Assembly (NCBI RefSeq): GCF_000230835.1
Contig: NZ_CM001240.1
Location: forward strand, 2,178,501-2,242,500
Length of the DNA stretch: 64,000 nucleotides
Direction of reading: 5' to 3'
Source of the DNA: Clostridium sp. DL-VIII
GTDB lineage: Bacteria; Bacillota; Clostridia; Clostridiales; Clostridiaceae
Shown: positions 54,161-62,787 of the stretch, one piece after another
Position numbering within the stretch: the stretch's first letter is position 1
How the letters are laid out: every line of letters starts with the position of its first letter
The notes under the pieces: model-generated
What the model saw: only the letters and a program-made list of their open reading frames with translations
Told to the model about the DNA's origin: nothing
The model's database searches: none
Translations under genes and position numbers: made by a program

Positions 54161-54190
54161 TGAAGTTTAGTTAGGAGGATTTTTCAAAAG

Positions 54191-55666
54191 ATGAATAAGA
54201 AAGGAATTTTAATTGTAACACTGGCGTTATTGCTATCAAATGCAATGGCAGGTTTAGATGGGACAATTGTTAACACTGCTTTGCCAGCAATTATAAGTGA
54301 TTTACATGGAATTCAATACATGGGATGGATAGTAGCAGTTTTTTTATTAGGAATGGCAGTGGTAACTCCACTTTGGAGTAAATTAGGGGAGCGTATCGGA
54401 AACAAAAGATCATATCAAATAGCCACATTATTATTTGCAGCTGGTTCAATATTTCAAGCCTTATCGAGTAATATTATTCTTTTCTTGATTGCAAGAACTA
54501 TTATGGGAATAGGTGCAGGTGGAATGAATACTATCCCGTTTATTATTTATGCAGATTTGTATACGAATTTGAGGAAGAGGTCAAAGGTTATTGGATATGC
54601 TACAGCAAGCTTTAGTGCAGCAGCAATTATTGGACCGTTAATTGGTGGTTGGATAGTAGATACTTTTAGCTGGCATTGGGTATTTTATATTAATGTCCCA
54701 ATTGCGTTAATCTCAATACTAAGTGTTCAAATTTTCTTTAAAGAGCCTAAACGAATTTCTATAGGTGAAAAAATTGATTATTTAGGTGCTGGTATTATGA
54801 TAATTAGTTTAGTAACACTATTAACGGGAATTCAAATTATAGAAACAGCTTCATTAAGCTTAGTTAGTATATTGATTATAGTTGGTTTAATTTTATTGAT
54901 AGTACTGTTTAAAGTTGAAGAAAAGGCAGCTGATCCTATAATTCCTAATAGATTGTTTAAAAATGGTCCGTTAGTAGTTGATTTCATATTATTCGCTCTT
55001 TTATGGGGAGCATTCGTTGCTTTTAATATTTACATACCAATGTGGGCACAAGGGTTGATAGGTTTGAGTGCTTTAATTGGAGGTGCGACTCAGATTCCAG
55101 GTTCTATTACAAACTTTGCTGGTGCAGTAGTTGGATCATCCATGCAATCACGATTAGGAAAATATCGTATTGTTGCTTTAGGAACTTTAGCTTTTATAAT
55201 TTCATTTAGTATAATGGTATTAGCTGGAGTAAATATACCATTATGGCTATTATTGGTATCAGGGGCATTTGAAGGTTTTGGTTTAGGTTTGAGTTTTAAT
55301 ATTTTGCAAATTAGTGTACAACAAGATGCGGAGAAGCGAGATATTCCAATTGCAACTTCATTTGCGTACCTTTTACGTATTTTAAGCCAAACATTTATGT
55401 CGTCAATATATGGCGTAATTTTGAATAATGCTCTAAATAAAGGTGTTGCTGAAACTCAAGGAAAGATTACAATTGATATGTTAAATAAATTAAGTGACTC
55501 TCAAAGTGTAGGCGATTTACCTAAAAACTTATTACCGCTTATGAGACAAGTTATGTATAGTGGTTTACACAATATTATGCTAATTGCACTAGTTTTATTA
55601 AGCATAGCGTTGATTTTCAATGTAGGGATGCAATTAAAAATTAGAAGAGGAAAAACTGTTCGGTAG
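54191..55666 (+). CDS. MFS multidrug efflux protein (DHA2/EmrB-QacA type)
   Basis: A 491-residue transporter with about fourteen membrane helices. The DHA2 signatures are present: LDGTIVNTALPAI in helix 1 and WIVAVFLLGMAVVTPLWSKLGERIG around motif A, followed by GAGGMNTIPF. It expels drugs by proton antiport. ATG 54191 is preceded by AGGAGGATTTTTC. The elaborate leader suggests expression on demand. The gene has its own perfect terminator. Confidence 0.9.
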   Translation: MNKKGILIVTLALLLSNAMAGLDGTIVNTALPAIISDLHGIQYMGWIVAVFLLGMAVVTPLWSKLGERIGNKRSYQIATLLFAAGSIFQALSSNIILFLIARTIMGIGAGGMNTIPFIIYADLYTNLRKRSKVIGYATASFSAAAIIGPLIGGWIVDTFSWHWVFYINVPIALISILSVQIFFKEPKRISIGEKIDYLGAGIMIISLVTLLTGIQIIETASLSLVSILIIVGLILLIVLFKVEEKAADPIIPNRLFKNGPLVVDFILFALLWGAFVAFNIYIPMWAQGLIGLSALIGGATQIPGSITNFAGAVVGSSMQSRLGKYRIVALGTLAFIISFSIMVLAGVNIPLWLLLVSGAFEGFGLGLSFNILQISVQQDAEKRDIPIATSFAYLLRILSQTFMSSIYGVILNNALNKGVAETQGKITIDMLNKLSDSQSVGDLPKNLLPLMRQVMYSGLHNIMLIALVLLSIALIFNVGMQLKIRRGKTVR

Positions 55667-55686
55667 AGTAATCAATGTAATTTAAT

Positions 55687-55729
55687 TTAACTCGTTGTGC
55701 TAGTAAATTGAATTAGCACAACGAGTTAA
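55687..55729. terminator. Perfect terminator hairpin
   Basis: Sixteen-base perfect arms (55687-55702 and 55714-55729), loop of 11. It separates the converging MFS and rubrerythrin genes. Confidence 0.85.
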
Positions 55730-55766
55730 TTAATATTTAATGTAATAATTAGATATGCAGATAAGT

Positions 55767-56360
55767 TTAATAATTCTCTGAGAATACTTCAAAGTATGAT
55801 TGTGGATGTGCACAAGCAGGACATGAAATTGGTGCTTCAGTTCCTTCATAGATATATCCGCAATTAATACATTTCCAAAGGGTCACTTCATCTTTTTTGA
55901 ATACTTTTCCTTCTTCAATATTCTTAGCGAGCTTTTTGTATCTAATCTCATGACGTTCTTCTACTTCAAGTATTTTTCTATAAACTGCTGCAACTTCTGG
56001 ATACCCTTCCTTCTCTGCTATTTCTGCAAAGGATGGATAAAGTTCTGTCCATTCTTCATTTTCACCAGCAGCAGCTGCAAGCAAGTTCTTATGAGTTTCA
56101 TCATGGAATGAAACTGGGTAAGACGCTTGTATTTCTATTGGCTCGTCCACAAAATCATTTTTAAGAAATTTATAAAATCTTTTAGCATGTTCTTTTTCTT
56201 GCTCTGCAGTTTCCATAAATATATTTGATATTTGAACAAAACCCTCTTTCTTAGCAATACTTGAATAATAAGTATATCTGGTTCTTGCCTGACATTCTCC
56301 TGCAAATGACTTCATTAAATTTTCAGCTGTTTGACTTCCTTTTAAACTCTTCATTTTCAT
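55767..56360 (-). CDS. rbr: Rubrerythrin
   Basis: A 197-residue peroxide-reducing di-iron protein. The N-terminal ferritin-like domain carries E-x2-H motifs (ETAEQEKEHAKRF and EVEERHEIRY); the C-terminal rubredoxin-type domain has CINCGYIYEG and CPACAHPQSYF. It reduces H2O2 with electrons from rubredoxin or NADH-linked carriers and protects anaerobes during air exposure. ATG 56360 follows AGGAGG. Located next to korAB, whose enzyme is oxygen-sensitive. Confidence 0.93.
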   Translation of the reverse strand: MKMKSLKGSQTAENLMKSFAGECQARTRYTYYSSIAKKEGFVQISNIFMETAEQEKEHAKRFYKFLKNDFVDEPIEIQASYPVSFHDETHKNLLAAAAGENEEWTELYPSFAEIAEKEGYPEVAAVYRKILEVEERHEIRYKKLAKNIEEGKVFKKDEVTLWKCINCGYIYEGTEAPISCPACAHPQSYFEVFSENY

Positions 56361-56417
56361 TCCTCCTAATATATTATTATTTATATATTTTAATTATATC
56401 ATTGCTTCATAAAAATC

Positions 56418-57281
56418 CTACATAAATTCCTCTACAAACTTTTCTCCATCAATTGGAATCCATTTTCTATCAACCATTATATTCTCACTTTTTAATACTG
56501 GATGCAGATCATGAAATGTAGGTTTTCCTTCTTCTTTATATAAAATTCCTAGTGGAATGCCATCATCTCCAAACTCCATAGCTTTAATAATGGCTGCACC
56601 TTTATCATTAGGATTATAATTTTCGTCTAAATAATAAACTCTGTCTTTATACCATTTAAAGGTATTAACCTTATTAAAGCTAACACAAGGCTGCATTATA
56701 TCAATTAAGGCATAACCTTTGTGATTAATTGCTGCTTCTATCATACTCTTTAAATGTTCCTTGTCTCCAGAAAAACTTCTAGCAACAAAGGTTGCACCAA
56801 TCGTTATGGCTAAAGCTAAAGGATTTAGTGGTTCAGAAATCACACCATCGAATTGCATGGAAGTTTTCTGTCCTCTTGCTGTTGTTGGTGATCCTTGACC
56901 TTTTGTAAGTCCATAAATTTGATTATCATGCACTAATTGAACAATATCTAAGTTTCTTCTTATATTATGAATAAAATGATTTCCACCTTCACCATAAGCA
57001 TCTCCATCTCCTGAAGTAACTATTACGTTAAGCTTGGGATTTACCATTTTTATTGCTTGAGCAGGTGGAAGCGCTCTTCCATGCAATCCATTAAATCCAT
57101 TTGCTCTTATATAATGAGGAGTTTTTGCAGCCTGACCTATACCAGATACCATCATAAGTTTTTCTGGTTTAATATTTAGCTCTGATACGGCCTCTTTTAT
57201 TCCTTGTAGTATAGAAAAGTTGCCGCAACCTGGGCACCAAGTATTATCATCTTTACTATCATATAATTTCAACTCTATCAT
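56418..57281 (-). CDS. korB: 2-oxoacid:ferredoxin oxidoreductase, beta subunit
   Basis: A 287-residue thiamine-diphosphate subunit. CPGCGNFSIL is the N-terminal motif; GDGDAYGEGGNHFIHNIRRN binds the diphosphate and Mg; NQIYGLTKGQGSPTT is the conserved active-site loop. With KorA it oxidises 2-oxoglutarate or a branched-chain or other 2-oxoacid with CoA, reducing ferredoxin. The exact substrate cannot be set from sequence. It is 3 bp downstream of korA. Confidence 0.88.
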   Translation of the reverse strand: MIELKLYDSKDDNTWCPGCGNFSILQGIKEAVSELNIKPEKLMMVSGIGQAAKTPHYIRANGFNGLHGRALPPAQAIKMVNPKLNVIVTSGDGDAYGEGGNHFIHNIRRNLDIVQLVHDNQIYGLTKGQGSPTTARGQKTSMQFDGVISEPLNPLALAITIGATFVARSFSGDKEHLKSMIEAAINHKGYALIDIMQPCVSFNKVNTFKWYKDRVYYLDENYNPNDKGAAIIKAMEFGDDGIPLGILYKEEGKPTFHDLHPVLKSENIMVDRKWIPIDGEKFVEEFM

Positions 57282-57284
57282 AAA

Positions 57285-58955
57285 TTACACCTCCTTATAT
57301 AATCTTGTAACTATCTCATTTGAAGTTATCTGAGAACCACTGTATTTTAAAATACTGTCATCCATTAAAATTCCTGTTTCCTGGGTTATAAGTTTTCCTA
57401 GCTGTCCTGTAAAGTTTTGTTCTACATTGATTATTTTCTTTGCTATAGCACTATACTTTCTTAAAAGTTTTTCGGGTAATGGGTATATATCACCAAAAGA
57501 AATTCCTCCTACTTTTAAACCTAAACTATTTAAAGTTTCAGTTGATTCTTTTATTGCTCCGTAAGTAGATCCCCATCCAACTAAAAGTATGTCTATATCT
57601 TCTTCTCCAATGTATTCTGGTTCTTGTATGTCCTCTTTTAGATACTTATCTAATTTTCTCATTCTCTTTTCCATTTGAGTATTTCTTATTTCAGCATCTT
57701 CTGTTATATGAGCATACTCAGTATGTTCATCACTATCAATCAAAACTACTTGTCCATCAATTTTTCCAGGAATTAATCGTGGTGAAATTCCGGATTCGGT
57801 CACCTTATATCTCTTATACTCTTCATCAATTCCATTTCCATCGCTTATATGCCTTTCGATCTTAAGTTCTTCAAGAGAAAATTTTGGAACAGTAATTTTA
57901 GAATCTGCAAGATATTGATCTGTTAATATTATTACTAGAGTTTGATACTTATCAGCTAAATTTAATGCCCTAAAAGTTTGATAGAAGGCATCTTCAGCAT
58001 TCCTAACACTCAAAACTATTCTCGGAAACTCTCCTTGCGAGGCAGCTAATAAGAAACCTAAGTCACTTTGCTCCGTCCTAGTTGGTAGTCCGGTAGCAGG
58101 ACCAGGTCTTTGTGAATCGATAACAACTAAAGGTGTTTCTGTTATTCCAGCCAAACCAAAAGCTTCAACCATTAACGAAACTCCTCCACCGGATGAACCA
58201 GTCATAGCTCTAGCTCCAGCATAGGATGCTCCAATTGCCATGTTTATAGCGCTGATTTCATCTTCTGCTTGTTCTACAATTATGCCAGCCTCCAATGATT
58301 TCTTAGAAAGATATGTCATTACACTAGTAGCTGGAGTCATTGGGTAAGCTGAATAAAATGACACCCCGCCAACTAGAGCACCTAGCCCTATAGCATCATT
58401 ACCGTTTATAATAAGATGTTTTGATAGATCTTTTCCTGTAAATGTGAACTTTTCATCAATTAAATCATTACCTCTTTTAAAGGCCTCTATATTCTTATCT
58501 CTTATAATATCCGGAAGTTTTTTTGCTATAAATTCATCAAATTGGCCTTTTATGCCAAAATACTTTAATATCGCTCCTGCTGCAACAAAAGTAAATGACT
58601 TTGGTAAGCCTATATCTTTTGCAATTTTCAGTAATGAAAAGTTTTTTAGTCTGCTATCCTCATCTTGAATAGATTCATCAGCAATTACTATTCCATCACT
58701 ATTTAGATTATTTCTATGAATTTCTATTGTATCCTTATCTAATGCAAGTATTAGATCCAATTTTTCAATATGAGAATAAATTGGTTCATCTCCAAATCTA
58801 ATTTGTGTAAAATTGTGCCCTCCTCTTACTCTAGACATATAATCTTTATTGGAAAAAACATAAAAGCCAGATTTCTTTAGAGCTTTTTCAATGAAATCAC
58901 TCACTGTATCCATTCCTTGTCCAGCGCTTCCTCCAATTAATAAGTTACATTTCAT
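57285..58955 (-). CDS. korA: 2-oxoacid:ferredoxin oxidoreductase, fused gamma-alpha subunit
   Basis: The start is ATG 58955 (MKCNLLIGGSAGQG), with AGAGGTGG just upstream; GTG 58964 overlaps that site. About 556 residues: gamma domain (1-185; SAGQGMDTVSDFIEKAL, RVRGGHNF) fused to the alpha domain (about 195-556; GNDAIGLGALVGGVSFYSAYPMTPAT, QAEDEISAINMAIGASYAGA). The fused form with a separate beta subunit is typical of KorAB of Gram-positives and archaea. There is no ferredoxin-like delta subunit in the operon. Confidence 0.9.
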   Translation of the reverse strand: MKCNLLIGGSAGQGMDTVSDFIEKALKKSGFYVFSNKDYMSRVRGGHNFTQIRFGDEPIYSHIEKLDLILALDKDTIEIHRNNLNSDGIVIADESIQDEDSRLKNFSLLKIAKDIGLPKSFTFVAAGAILKYFGIKGQFDEFIAKKLPDIIRDKNIEAFKRGNDLIDEKFTFTGKDLSKHLIINGNDAIGLGALVGGVSFYSAYPMTPATSVMTYLSKKSLEAGIIVEQAEDEISAINMAIGASYAGARAMTGSSGGGVSLMVEAFGLAGITETPLVVIDSQRPGPATGLPTRTEQSDLGFLLAASQGEFPRIVLSVRNAEDAFYQTFRALNLADKYQTLVIILTDQYLADSKITVPKFSLEELKIERHISDGNGIDEEYKRYKVTESGISPRLIPGKIDGQVVLIDSDEHTEYAHITEDAEIRNTQMEKRMRKLDKYLKEDIQEPEYIGEEDIDILLVGWGSTYGAIKESTETLNSLGLKVGGISFGDIYPLPEKLLRKYSAIAKKIINVEQNFTGQLGKLITQETGILMDDSILKYSGSQITSNEIVTRLYKEV

Positions 58956-59456
58956 TGCAACCACCTCTCTTATAAAATAATTTTAGGCAATCCATCTCTT
59001 ACCTTATTATCTAATAATATACTTTATTTTGCATTTTGTAAATATTAATTATTAATTAGTTTACATTATTTATTAATAGTATATATAATTTAAATCTGTT
59101 TATACTATAATAAAAGTTTATTTTTACTTGATTGCATTTATCAATAGTATTTATTTTTAAACTCTATATAATTAAAATAAAAAGATTAATGAAGAAGTGA
59201 AAGGCGTGAATTAACTTAACCTTATCTATTTTTAAAGAGAGAATTAAATGTGTTTGTTGGTTCTATTAAAGATATAGATTTTACATTTCCAAAGTCTAAA
59301 GATTATGTATATATTTGCAAAATATAATTTGATAAATCATTATGTAGGGTATATAATTTAAGTAGACAATAATAATTATTATTTAAAAATAAGTAAATAT
59401 AGAGTATAAAATTAAATTTATATAATTTAAATATTTTTTATTAAGGAGATGTTGAT
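58956..59456. other. Intergenic region between korA and ferritin
   Basis: About 500 bp, very AT-rich, holding the divergent promoters of korAB and of ferritin. A run of purines (GAAGAAGTGAAAGGCG near 59190) looks like a ribosome site but no substantial frame follows. I see no operator, terminator or RNA element that can be supported. Confidence 0.4.
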
Positions 59457-59972
59457 ATGTTAAGCGAAAAATTACTTAATAGTCTTAATGAACAAGTTAA
59501 TTTTGAATTATACTCAGCATACACTTACCTGGCAATGGCAGCTTATTGTGAATCTATTGATTTAATTGGATGTGCTAATTTTTTCAAAGTTCAAAGTAAA
59601 GAAGAATTAGATCATGCGATGAAATTCTATAACTACATATTCCAAAAAAATGGTGTAGTAGAATTAGAACAGATTGAAAAACCGCATACAAATTTTGATA
59701 ACGTATCGCATGTTTTTGAAATGGCTTATATTCACGAACAATTGGTTACAAGAAAAATATATAATATTGCTGATATAGCAGAAGAAGAGAAAGAACATGC
59801 AACTAAGAGTTTACTTAAATGGTTTATTGATGAACAAGTTGAAGAAGAAAATAATCTGAATAATATTATAAAGAAACTTAAGAGATCTGAGAACAATCCA
59901 GCAGCATTATATATGTTAGATGATGAACTTGCAGCAAGAGTATACGTGCCACTTACAACTACTAATGTATAA
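59457..59972 (+). CDS. ftnA: Ferritin
   Basis: A 171-residue non-heme ferritin. Ferroxidase ligands: Glu17 in NEQVNFELYSAY, the EELDHAMKFY pair (Glu and His), a Glu in MAYIHEQLV, and EEEKEHATK. It oxidises and stores Fe2+ in a 24-mer. ATG 59457 follows AAGGAGATG. Together with rubrerythrin this is part of an iron and peroxide defence group. Confidence 0.93.
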   Translation: MLSEKLLNSLNEQVNFELYSAYTYLAMAAYCESIDLIGCANFFKVQSKEELDHAMKFYNYIFQKNGVVELEQIEKPHTNFDNVSHVFEMAYIHEQLVTRKIYNIADIAEEEKEHATKSLLKWFIDEQVEEENNLNNIIKKLKRSENNPAALYMLDDELAARVYVPLTTTNV

Positions 59973-59983
59973 ATAAATTAACT

Positions 59984-60016
59984 AAAAAGTATCTATAGAA
60001 ATATAGGTACTTTTTG
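59984..60016 (+). terminator. Ferritin terminator
   Basis: AAAAAGTATCTAT pairs with ATAGGTACTTTTT with one wobble; T-run at the end. Confidence 0.75.
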
Positions 60017-60148
60017 TTATATAATTATTTCTATATGAATTTAGCCAATCTAGTTCTTCAAAGAAAACAAAGAAGAGTTCTATAGGAAATGCAAGTGTAA
60101 TGAAGATTAATAGATGAAAATTATATTACAAAAATTATAATAAAAAAT

Positions 60149-60191
60149 AAGACTGAAATAAGATTTCAAAACTAAATCTTATTTCAGTCTT
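60149..60191. terminator. Perfect 18-bp hairpin, bidirectional terminator
   Basis: AAGACTGAAATAAGATTT (60149-60166) and its exact complement (60174-60191) around a 7-base loop; A-run before and T-run after. Confidence 0.85.
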
Positions 60192-60298
60192 TTAAGTTTA
60201 TGCTACATCAAATTTAGTAACTTGTCTTTGAATAAATGGTAAAGTTCAGCCTGGCAAATAGCTTTGTAGTAGAACTTCTTGTCAGACTATTTTTTTGG

Positions 60299-60892
60299 TT
60301 ATTTCCAAATATCAAGAATCATTGTTGCTGCACAATATACAAGTAACAACGCCATGATTACATTTAAGATTTTACCATAGTTATTAAAGAAGCTTTCAAA
60401 AGCAGCACCAAACATAGCCCAGCAGCAGGTGCCAGCAAAACCAATTACAGCAAGAATCAAGACAAAAACGGCAATGATAGGTAGATTCTGATAATATGGC
60501 AAGACAAAAGAAGACATGGCAGTGATTCCGTATAAAATAACTTTTACATTTACAAATTGAAGGATCATGCCTGAAGTTACTGTATTTGTTAATGACAGAC
60601 CTTTCTTTCCATCATGAGGCTTATCACGCCAAATTGTCCAGGCAAGCCAAAGTATGTAGGCTGCTCCAATGCAAAGCATCACGGGCTTTACAGATGGGAT
60701 GAAACCATATAGGGCTTTAGAAAATGTAGCACAACAAGACATGACGATTAAAAATCCATACAAAACTCCCATGTTAAATGGAAATGATTTTTTAAAACCG
60801 TATTTACTTGCATTTGTCATTGACATTATATTGTTAGGACCAGGTGTCAAAGCTGTTAGAAAAACATATGAAAAGAATGCAGCAAAGTTCAT
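60299..60892 (-). CDS. LysE/RhtB-family exporter (second)
   Basis: A 197-residue, six-helix exporter. The N-terminal LTALTPGPNNIMSMTNA is the canonical motif, and the family region around QFVNVKVILYG is present. Members closest in pattern export amino acids such as cysteine/O-acetylserine or homoserine. The ATG at 60892 follows AAGGAGG. A divergent XRE-cupin regulator starts 120 bp away and the promoter is buried in a dyad. Not closely similar to the exporter at 52524. Confidence 0.85.
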   Translation of the reverse strand: MNFAAFFSYVFLTALTPGPNNIMSMTNASKYGFKKSFPFNMGVLYGFLIVMSCCATFSKALYGFIPSVKPVMLCIGAAYILWLAWTIWRDKPHDGKKGLSLTNTVTSGMILQFVNVKVILYGITAMSSFVLPYYQNLPIIAVFVLILAVIGFAGTCCWAMFGAAFESFFNNYGKILNVIMALLLVYCAATMILDIWK

Positions 60893-60962
60893 AATTAATT
60901 ATTTACCTCCTTAATTTCGTATGATATAATGAACACAAAAAACAGTATATCATACATTGTTT

Positions 60963-60996
60963 AGTATATTGTACAACTTGTCCAATATACTGTCAA
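60963..60996 (-). promoter_or_regulatory. Exporter promoter overlaid by an operator dyad
   Basis: On the minus strand TTGACA (60996-60991), 17-bp spacer and TACAAT (60973-60968). The dyad AGTATATTG (60963-60971) / CAATATACT (60983-60991) spans the promoter from the -10 box to the -35 box. A related ACAGTATAT lies at about 60941. The XRE-cupin protein is the obvious candidate to bind it. Confidence 0.6.
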
Positions 60997-61015
60997 TGGT
61001 TTGGAGGTAAAAATA

Positions 61016-61570
61016 TTGGATAATATAAATTCTATTGTTGCTGATAATCTAAAGCGGTTACGAGAGCAAAGAAGGATGAGTCTTGATTCAGTTTCAAAAT
61101 TATCAGGAGTAAGTAAAAGTATGCTTGGGCAAATTGAGAGGGGAGATGTCAATCCTACGATTTCTACAGTCTGGAAGATTGCTATGGGGTTAAAAATTTC
61201 TTTCACTGAACTAGTGAGCAGGCCAGAAGCAGAATACGAGGTGATTCCTATGGAATCTATTCAACCTTTACTTGAGGATAATGGACATTATCGTAACCAT
61301 CCCATATTTTTATTTGATGGGAGCCGTAGATTTGAAATACTATATATTGAACTTGATGAAGGAAGTCATTTGGATGCTGAGGCGCACCCTGAGGGAACCC
61401 AAGAGTTTATCACTGTGTTTTCTGGAAGCCTGAGTGTGGAAGTTAATGACAAAGTCCTATCTGTTGAAGGTAGTGGTTCTATACGTTTTAAAGCAGATAG
61501 ACCGCATAAATATAAAAATTCGGGCAATGAGCTTTGTCGCTTGAGCATGGTAATTTATTATCCGGAATAA
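61016..61570 (+). CDS. XRE-family regulator with cupin domain
   Basis: The start is TTG 61016, eight bases after GGAGG (61003-61007); the longer frame from 61001 includes the ribosome site. About 184 residues: helix-turn-helix (NLKRLREQRRMSLDSVSKLS, then SKSMLGQIERGDVNPTISTV) followed by a cupin-2 sensor (LDAEAHPEGTQEFITVFSG). Such fused regulators control amino-acid or polyamine transport and often repress the divergent gene, here the LysE exporter. Confidence 0.87.
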   Translation: MDNINSIVADNLKRLREQRRMSLDSVSKLSGVSKSMLGQIERGDVNPTISTVWKIAMGLKISFTELVSRPEAEYEVIPMESIQPLLEDNGHYRNHPIFLFDGSRRFEILYIELDEGSHLDAEAHPEGTQEFITVFSGSLSVEVNDKVLSVEGSGSIRFKADRPHKYKNSGNELCRLSMVIYYPE

Positions 61571-61675
61571 TTATAATAGACTATAGAATGTAAATGACTT
61601 AAATTTGTGTCAATGCATTAGGAATAAAAGGTGAACTGATTAAGTTATTGCTTTGTAGCTCTAAATGAAATCAAT

Positions 61676-61708
61676 ATTGAGATGGTAAAGTCATTATACC
61701 ATCTCAAT
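61676..61708. terminator. Perfect 12-bp hairpin
   Basis: ATTGAGATGGTA (61676-61687) and its complement (61697-61708), loop of 9. Terminates the XRE-cupin gene, although the T-tail is weak. Confidence 0.65.
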
Positions 61709-61840
61709 GCAGCTATATCGGAAGCTTTAATAATTTTATATTTCTCATAACTAATTATGAAGCGACTTGTTTAATTTACTTTGACTATTCGTTTTTTCAA
61801 ATATATTATTGTATTTAGTATAGAGACTGGAGTGATATTA

Positions 61841-62734
61841 ATGGATATTAGACATTTTAAAACATTTAAAAGCATTATTGAAGAAGGAAATTTTACAAAT
61901 GCTGCAGCAAAATTAGGTTATACACAATCTACTGTTACATCACAAATTCAGCAGTTAGAGCAGGAGTTATCAATAAAGCTATTTGAAAAAATTGGACGCA
62001 ATATGATATTAACCCCACTTGGAAAAGAGCTGATACCACATGCGGATGAATTACTTAATACAGTAAAAAAGATTGAAAATATCGGCAAATATAATAATAA
62101 TATAACAGGAGAACTAAAAATCGCTGTTGCAGAATCATTGATGTCTTATAAGTTACAAGATGTTTTACGTTTATTTAAAGAAAAAGCCCCTAATGTAAAA
62201 CTTTCTATAATGGCCATGAATTGCTACTCAATAAAAAATATTATATTGGATGGAAATGTGGATCTTGGCTTAATGTATGATGTAGGTGCTCAAAATAATA
62301 ATTTGCTTTCAGTAAAACTTTCTAATTTTAGTCTAGCTTTGGTATGTTCTCCAGCATTTTTAGAAGAAAATATAGATTTTTGTAAACAAAATCAAAAAGT
62401 TAGGACAAGTCTTGTAATTAATGAAGTTGAATCTATTTATAGACAAATAATTGAGAATTATTTTTTTAGTAATAATATATTTCTAGATAATACAATTGAG
62501 CTTTGGAGCATAGAAGCAATAAAAAAATCTGTAATTAATAATTTAGGAGTCTCATTTTTACCGCGATTTACGGTAGAAGAAGAGCTAAAAAGTGGAAAGT
62601 TAAAAGAGATAAAGATAGGTTGCTCAGATGATAAAATTACAGCAATATATGCTCACCATAAGAATAAATGGATCAGTCCTGCAATGTCATTATTTATCCA
62701 ATTAGTAAGAGAAAATTTTAAGGTTGAAAAATAA
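61841..62734 (+). CDS. LysR-family transcriptional regulator
   Basis: The start is ATG 61841 (MDIRHFKTF), after GGAGTGA; the longer frame from 61781 adds a non-homologous N-terminus. About 297 residues: winged helix-turn-helix (NFTNAAAKLGYTQSTVTSQI, QLEQELSIKLFEKIGRN) and a periplasmic-binding-like effector domain. It is convergent with the MFS gene, so the usual rule of a divergent target gives no clue; the target is unknown. Confidence 0.88.
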   Translation: MDIRHFKTFKSIIEEGNFTNAAAKLGYTQSTVTSQIQQLEQELSIKLFEKIGRNMILTPLGKELIPHADELLNTVKKIENIGKYNNNITGELKIAVAESLMSYKLQDVLRLFKEKAPNVKLSIMAMNCYSIKNIILDGNVDLGLMYDVGAQNNNLLSVKLSNFSLALVCSPAFLEENIDFCKQNQKVRTSLVINEVESIYRQIIENYFFSNNIFLDNTIELWSIEAIKKSVINNLGVSFLPRFTVEEELKSGKLKEIKIGCSDDKITAIYAHHKNKWISPAMSLFIQLVRENFKVEK

Positions 62735-62743
62735 TTTCAACCT
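62721..62743. terminator. Short terminator overlapping the LysR stop codon
   Basis: AGGTTGAAA (62721-62729) pairs perfectly with TTTCAACCT (62735-62743), with the stop codon in the loop. Confidence 0.6.
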
Positions 62744-62787
62744 ATGTTTTATATGATGTTAAAAGATTGTCTAAAAATTATAATTTA

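Larger units (their letters stand above)
53133..54190. other. Long non-coding region before the MFS pump
   Basis: More than 1 kb. It contains repeat copy E, a terminator (53462-53498), a gene-relic-like frame (about 53540-53626, ending STAVIRNWYS), a MerR-type promoter (53682-53712), a small perfect hairpin (TTGCCT/AGGCAA, 53813-53830), a terminator (53919-53962) and a leader ORF with competing pairings (54088-54160). The order promoter, terminator, leader peptide, pump suggests regulated read-through. Confidence 0.5.
59973..60298. other. Intergenic region with two terminators
   Basis: About 325 bp between the converging ferritin and LysE genes: hairpins at 59984-60016 and 60149-60191, listed separately. 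Between them a purine-rich stretch shows no frame of interest. Confidence 0.5.
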
